A stretch of DNA of 64,000 bases from Variovorax sp. Sphag1AA (GTDB taxonomy: Bacteria > Pseudomonadota > Gammaproteobacteria > Burkholderiales > Burkholderiaceae_C), in NCBI RefSeq assembly GCF_014192575.1, contig NZ_JACHYC010000002.1, positions 682,001 through 746,000 on the forward strand, read 5' to 3'. The first letter of the stretch is position 1. Every line of letters starts with the position of its first letter. A model generated the notes under the pieces. That model saw only the letters and a list, made by a program, of their open reading frames with translations, was not told where the DNA came from and searched no databases. Both the position numbers and the translations under genes were made by a program. Shown here one piece after another: positions 61,260 to 64,000 of the stretch.

Positions 61260-62461
61260 GTGACACCGTCCATCAGCTTGGCGACGCACGCCGCGGCAAG
61301 CTGGCGGGCAACATGCTGGGATTCGGCCGCGCATTGCGCCGGGCAGGCGTGCGGACCGATTCGATGCGCATCGCGCTTGCCGCCGAGGCCGCAACGCTGG
61401 TGGGCGTCGAGAACCGCCTCGACCTTGCGGCTGCCATGGAAGCCGTGATGATCAGCCGCGAAGAAGATCGCCTCGTGTTCCGCGAACTCTTCGATGCATG
61501 GTTTCGCGACCCCGAGCTGGCCAACAAGCTGCTCGCGCAGATGCTGCCGAGCGCCGAAGGCAAGGCCGAGCCTTCCAAGCGCAGGCCGCGTGTGCGGGAG
61601 GCATTGGCGCCGCCGCGCGAAGCGGGACGTGCGGCACAGAACGAGCGCGAAGTCGATTTCGATGCCGCGATGACCGCGAGCGACCGCGCGCGCATCCACC
61701 ATGCCGATTTCAATGCGCTCGGTGCGGCGGAATACCGCCTCGTCGAACGCCTCGCGCGCGACATCGCGCTGCCGATTCCAACGCTGCCCGCGCGGCGTTT
61801 GCGCGTCACGGGCGATGCGGGCGCGCATTCGCGCATGCACTGGCCCGGCGTGCTGCACGAGGCGGCGCGCACCGGCGGCGAGATCCTGCGGCTGCCACGG
61901 TGGGCGCGGCGCAAGCAGCCGCTGCCGCTGCTCGTGCTGGTCGATGTGTCCGGCTCCATGGAACGCTATGCGCGGCTGCTGCTTGCATTCCTGCACGCGT
62001 CGACGCGGCATTCGGGCCGGCGCGACGTCTTTGCTTTCGGCACGCACCTGACCGACCTGACACCGGCATTCCGACTCGCCGATACCGATTCGATGCTGGC
62101 CGCCGCGAGCGAATCGATCGACGACTTCGCCGGCGGCACGCGACTCGGCGAATCGCTGGTGGAACTGCGCCGCCGTCACGCCCGCCGCCTGACTGGACGG
62201 CGCACGCTGGTGCTGGTGATCAGCGACGGTCTCGACACCGGCGAGCCCGAGATCCTCGACAACGAACTGCAATGGCTCAAGCGCCATTCGCGGCGCGTGC
62301 TGTGGCTGAATCCGCTGCTGCGCTACGAAGGCTACGCACCCCTTGCGCGCGGTGCGGCCATGTTGCATCGCCATGCAGACGCGATGCTGGCGGTCCACAA
62401 TCTCAGCGCACTGGAACAACTGGCGACCAGCCTCGCGATGCTCATGCGGTCGGGCCGCTGA
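61256..62461 (+). CDS. coxE: VWA-domain protein (CoxE-like)
   Basis: A 401-residue protein with a C-terminal von Willebrand A domain; the metal-ion site DVSGSMERYARL lies at about residues 230-241 and the following VLVISDGLDTGEPEIL is typical. TTG at 61256 is the likely start: it overlaps the coxD-like stop as TTGA and has GAGGAGG about eight bases ahead. The N-terminal part (LAGNMLGFGRALRRAGVRTD) is the CoxE family motif. It works with the MoxR ATPase in maturation of the hydroxylase. Confidence 0.9.
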   Translation: MSDTVHQLGDARRGKLAGNMLGFGRALRRAGVRTDSMRIALAAEAATLVGVENRLDLAAAMEAVMISREEDRLVFRELFDAWFRDPELANKLLAQMLPSAEGKAEPSKRRPRVREALAPPREAGRAAQNEREVDFDAAMTASDRARIHHADFNALGAAEYRLVERLARDIALPIPTLPARRLRVTGDAGAHSRMHWPGVLHEAARTGGEILRLPRWARRKQPLPLLVLVDVSGSMERYARLLLAFLHASTRHSGRRDVFAFGTHLTDLTPAFRLADTDSMLAAASESIDDFAGGTRLGESLVELRRRHARRLTGRRTLVLVISDGLDTGEPEILDNELQWLKRHSRRVLWLNPLLRYEGYAPLARGAAMLHRHADAMLAVHNLSALEQLATSLAMLMRSGR

Positions 62462-62499
62462 AGATCCGACCCCACTCGAATTCAGAAGGAAGACTCATC

Positions 62500-63099
62500 A
62501 TGGAAATGCTCGGCAACCGCAAGCTCGGGATCACGCAGCAGCAGGCCTGGGACGCGCTCAACGACCCGGAGACGCTCAAGAAGTGCATCCCCGGCTGCGA
62601 CAAGTTCGAGTTGACGGGCGACAACCAATACGCCGTCGGGCTGGCGGTCAAGATCGGTCCGGTCTCGGCGAAGTTCAGCGGCAAGGTCACGCTGTCGGAC
62701 ATCCAGGCGCCCGAAAGCTACAAGCTCAGTTTCGAAGGGCAGGGCGGCGTGGCCGGCTTTGCCAAGGGCTCGTCGGGCGTGTCGCTCAAGCCCAATGCGG
62801 ATGGGGCCGAAGGCTGCGAACTCGACTACACGGTGCAGGCGCAGGTGGGCGGAAAGATCGCGCAGCTCGGGCAGCGGCTGATCGATGGCGCGGCCAAGTC
62901 CACCGCCGACGATTTCTTCAAGCGTTTCGAAGCCGAGATGCAGAGCCGCTACGGCCCGCCGCCCGCGGAAGCATCGGCCGATGGCGACGCCGCGCCGGCC
63001 GAGAAAGAAGGCGCGATGGCGGGCTTCATGCGGAAGATGGGATTCGGCAAGAAGGACAAGGACGAGGAAGGCGACACGACCGAGAAGCCCGCCGACTGA
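62500..63099 (+). CDS. coxG: CoxG-like SRPBCC protein
   Basis: A 199-residue protein. The CoxG fold occupies about residues 1-150, with QQAWDALNDPETLKKCIPGC and GAAKSTADDFFKRFEAEM. CoxG is thought to anchor the enzyme to the inner membrane in CO-oxidisers. The last 45 residues are a low-complexity acidic/Lys tail with a hydrophobic stretch MAGFMRKMGFGKKDK that could be a membrane contact. It follows the VWA gene after 38 bases with AGAAGGAAG ahead. Confidence 0.9.
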   Translation: MEMLGNRKLGITQQQAWDALNDPETLKKCIPGCDKFELTGDNQYAVGLAVKIGPVSAKFSGKVTLSDIQAPESYKLSFEGQGGVAGFAKGSSGVSLKPNADGAEGCELDYTVQAQVGGKIAQLGQRLIDGAAKSTADDFFKRFEAEMQSRYGPPPAEASADGDAAPAEKEGAMAGFMRKMGFGKKDKDEEGDTTEKPAD

Positions 63100-63128
63100 A
63101 GAACAGAGAGAGATAGAGAGACAGAGCT

Positions 63129-64000
63129 ATGGAAAACCTCGATGTGATGGTGCTTCGTGCACTGCGTGACTGGCGACAGGCCGGCCGCCGCGGTCTGCTG
63201 GCGACGGTGGTGCGAACCTGGGGTTCGTCGCCGCGCCCGATCGGCTCGATCATGGCGTTGGCGGAAGACGGTGCGGTGCTCGGCTCGGTGTCCGGCGGCT
63301 GCATCGAAGACGACCTGATCGCGCGCTACACCCGCGCGCACGGCGACGGCGTGATGCCGACAGGCAAGCCGGCCTTCGTCAAGTACGGCATCACGGCGGA
63401 TGAAGCGCATCGCTTCGGACTGCCGTGCGGCGGCACGCTCGAGTTGCTGCTCGAATACGACCCCGATCCGGCATCGTTGCAGACGCTCGTGGCGTCGCTC
63501 GAACGCGGGCGGCTCATGCAGCGCACTGTGACGCTCGCGGATGGATCGGTGAAGCTGGCCGAAGCATCATCGCCCGCGGAGTTGACGGTCAATGATGCGG
63601 AGCTGGTCAACACCTTCGGCCCCGAGTACCGGATGCTGCTCATCGGCGCGGGGCAACTGGCCGAGTACCTCGCGACGATGGCGCAATTCAGCGGATTCGC
63701 CGTGACGTTGTGCGATCCGCGCACCGAGTACCAGACTTCATGGAATGTGCCGGGCGTGACCACCACCACCGAGATGCCGGACGACGCGGTGACGGCGTTC
63801 AAGCCCGACCGCCGCAGTTGCGTGGTCGCACTCACGCACGATCCCAAGCTCGATGACCTCGCCCTGCTGGAGGCCTTGGAGACCGAGGCGTTCTACGTCG
63901 GCGCGATCGGCTCGCGCCGCAACGCCGAGGCGCGTCGAGAACGCATGATCGAGCACTTCGACCAGACCGAAGCCTCTCTGGCGCGCCTACGCGGGCCGAT
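63129..64000 (+). CDS. XdhC/CoxI family protein, 3' end cut by window
   Basis: An open frame from ATG 63129 to the right edge, 290 codons. The start MENLDVMVLRALRDWRQAGR, the segments TVVRTWGSSPRPIGSIMALA and SGGCIEDDL, then FGLPCGGTLE, and the Rossmann start RMLLIGAGQLAEYLATMA are XdhC/CoxI type. FGLPCGG carries the cofactor-linked Cys. The C-terminal GAIGSRRNAEAR is also family-like. It probably inserts or sulfurates the molybdenum cofactor of the adjacent hydroxylase. It is distinct from the purine-cluster XdhC at 14024-14836. It lies 29 bases after coxG. Confidence 0.9.
   Translation, partial: MENLDVMVLRALRDWRQAGRRGLLATVVRTWGSSPRPIGSIMALAEDGAVLGSVSGGCIEDDLIARYTRAHGDGVMPTGKPAFVKYGITADEAHRFGLPCGGTLELLLEYDPDPASLQTLVASLERGRLMQRTVTLADGSVKLAEASSPAELTVNDAELVNTFGPEYRMLLIGAGQLAEYLATMAQFSGFAVTLCDPRTEYQTSWNVPGVTTTTEMPDDAVTAFKPDRRSCVVALTHDPKLDDLALLEALETEAFYVGAIGSRRNAEARRERMIEHFDQTEASLARLRGP

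Overview
The window is dense, G+C-rich (roughly two thirds by eye) bacterial chromosome. The xseB-ispA-dxs block, TRAP and branched-chain amino acid transporters, a haem-c urate oxidase and a SenA/EgtB-like enzyme point to a betaproteobacterium of the Comamonadaceae, most like Variovorax. A dispersed palindromic repeat seen four times fits that view. I found no rRNA, tRNA, CRISPR, insertion sequence or phage gene, so this is chromosomal backbone with metabolic islands.

Layout. 1-2.9 kb: envelope proteins (partial secreted protein, DUF2939, AsmA). 2.9-17.6 kb: purine ring catabolism. It holds an allantoin permease, allantoin racemase and GntR operon; a second operon of GntR, allantoinase, an OHCU decarboxylase/allantoate amidohydrolase fusion and an M20 amidohydrolase; then uraH, xdhC, puuD and glycerate kinase. 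The sequence TGTATACA recurs in three of its intergenic regions and is probably the shared GntR operator. Three small unknown genes and a universal stress protein interrupt the cluster. 17.7-20.6 kb: PAP2 phosphatase, stand-alone ACP, ketoacyl synthase and a DUF4136 lipoprotein. 20.6-23.7 kb: D-amino acid dehydrogenase, glutamate-binding protein and Asp/Glu racemase. 23.7-27.4 kb: a foldable RNA plus terminator before a ZIP metal transporter, an acidic protein, dodecin, an M20 peptidase and a GNAT enzyme. 27.4-33.5 kb: one seven-gene operon running from a Rieske oxygenase to a ZrgA-type (DUF2796) ABC system. 33.7-36.8 kb: xseB-ispA-dxs. 36.8-40.6 kb: TRAP transporter. 40.8-45.4 kb: liv operon with an internal terminator and repeat.

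45.4-51.1 kb: a SenA/EgtB-like protein lacking two of three expected iron-binding histidines, then a ModE-like regulator and tungstate transporter genes. The binding protein of that system carries a genomic repeat in frame ahead of its signal peptide. 51.1-55.0 kb: Lrp/dadA pair, SnoaL and thioredoxin-like proteins, and a Tat-type binding protein. 55.2-64 kb: a GAF-Fis regulator divergent from a molybdenum hydroxylase operon (coxS, coxL, coxM, coxD, coxE, coxG and a partial XdhC/CoxI gene).

The genes form a nearly complete route from urate to glyoxylate and glycerate, plus molybdenum/tungsten uptake and a molybdenum hydroxylase with its maturation factors. The least explained elements are the altered SenA-like protein, the structured RNA before the ZIP gene, the repeat inside tupA, and a ModA-like protein without a signal peptide.
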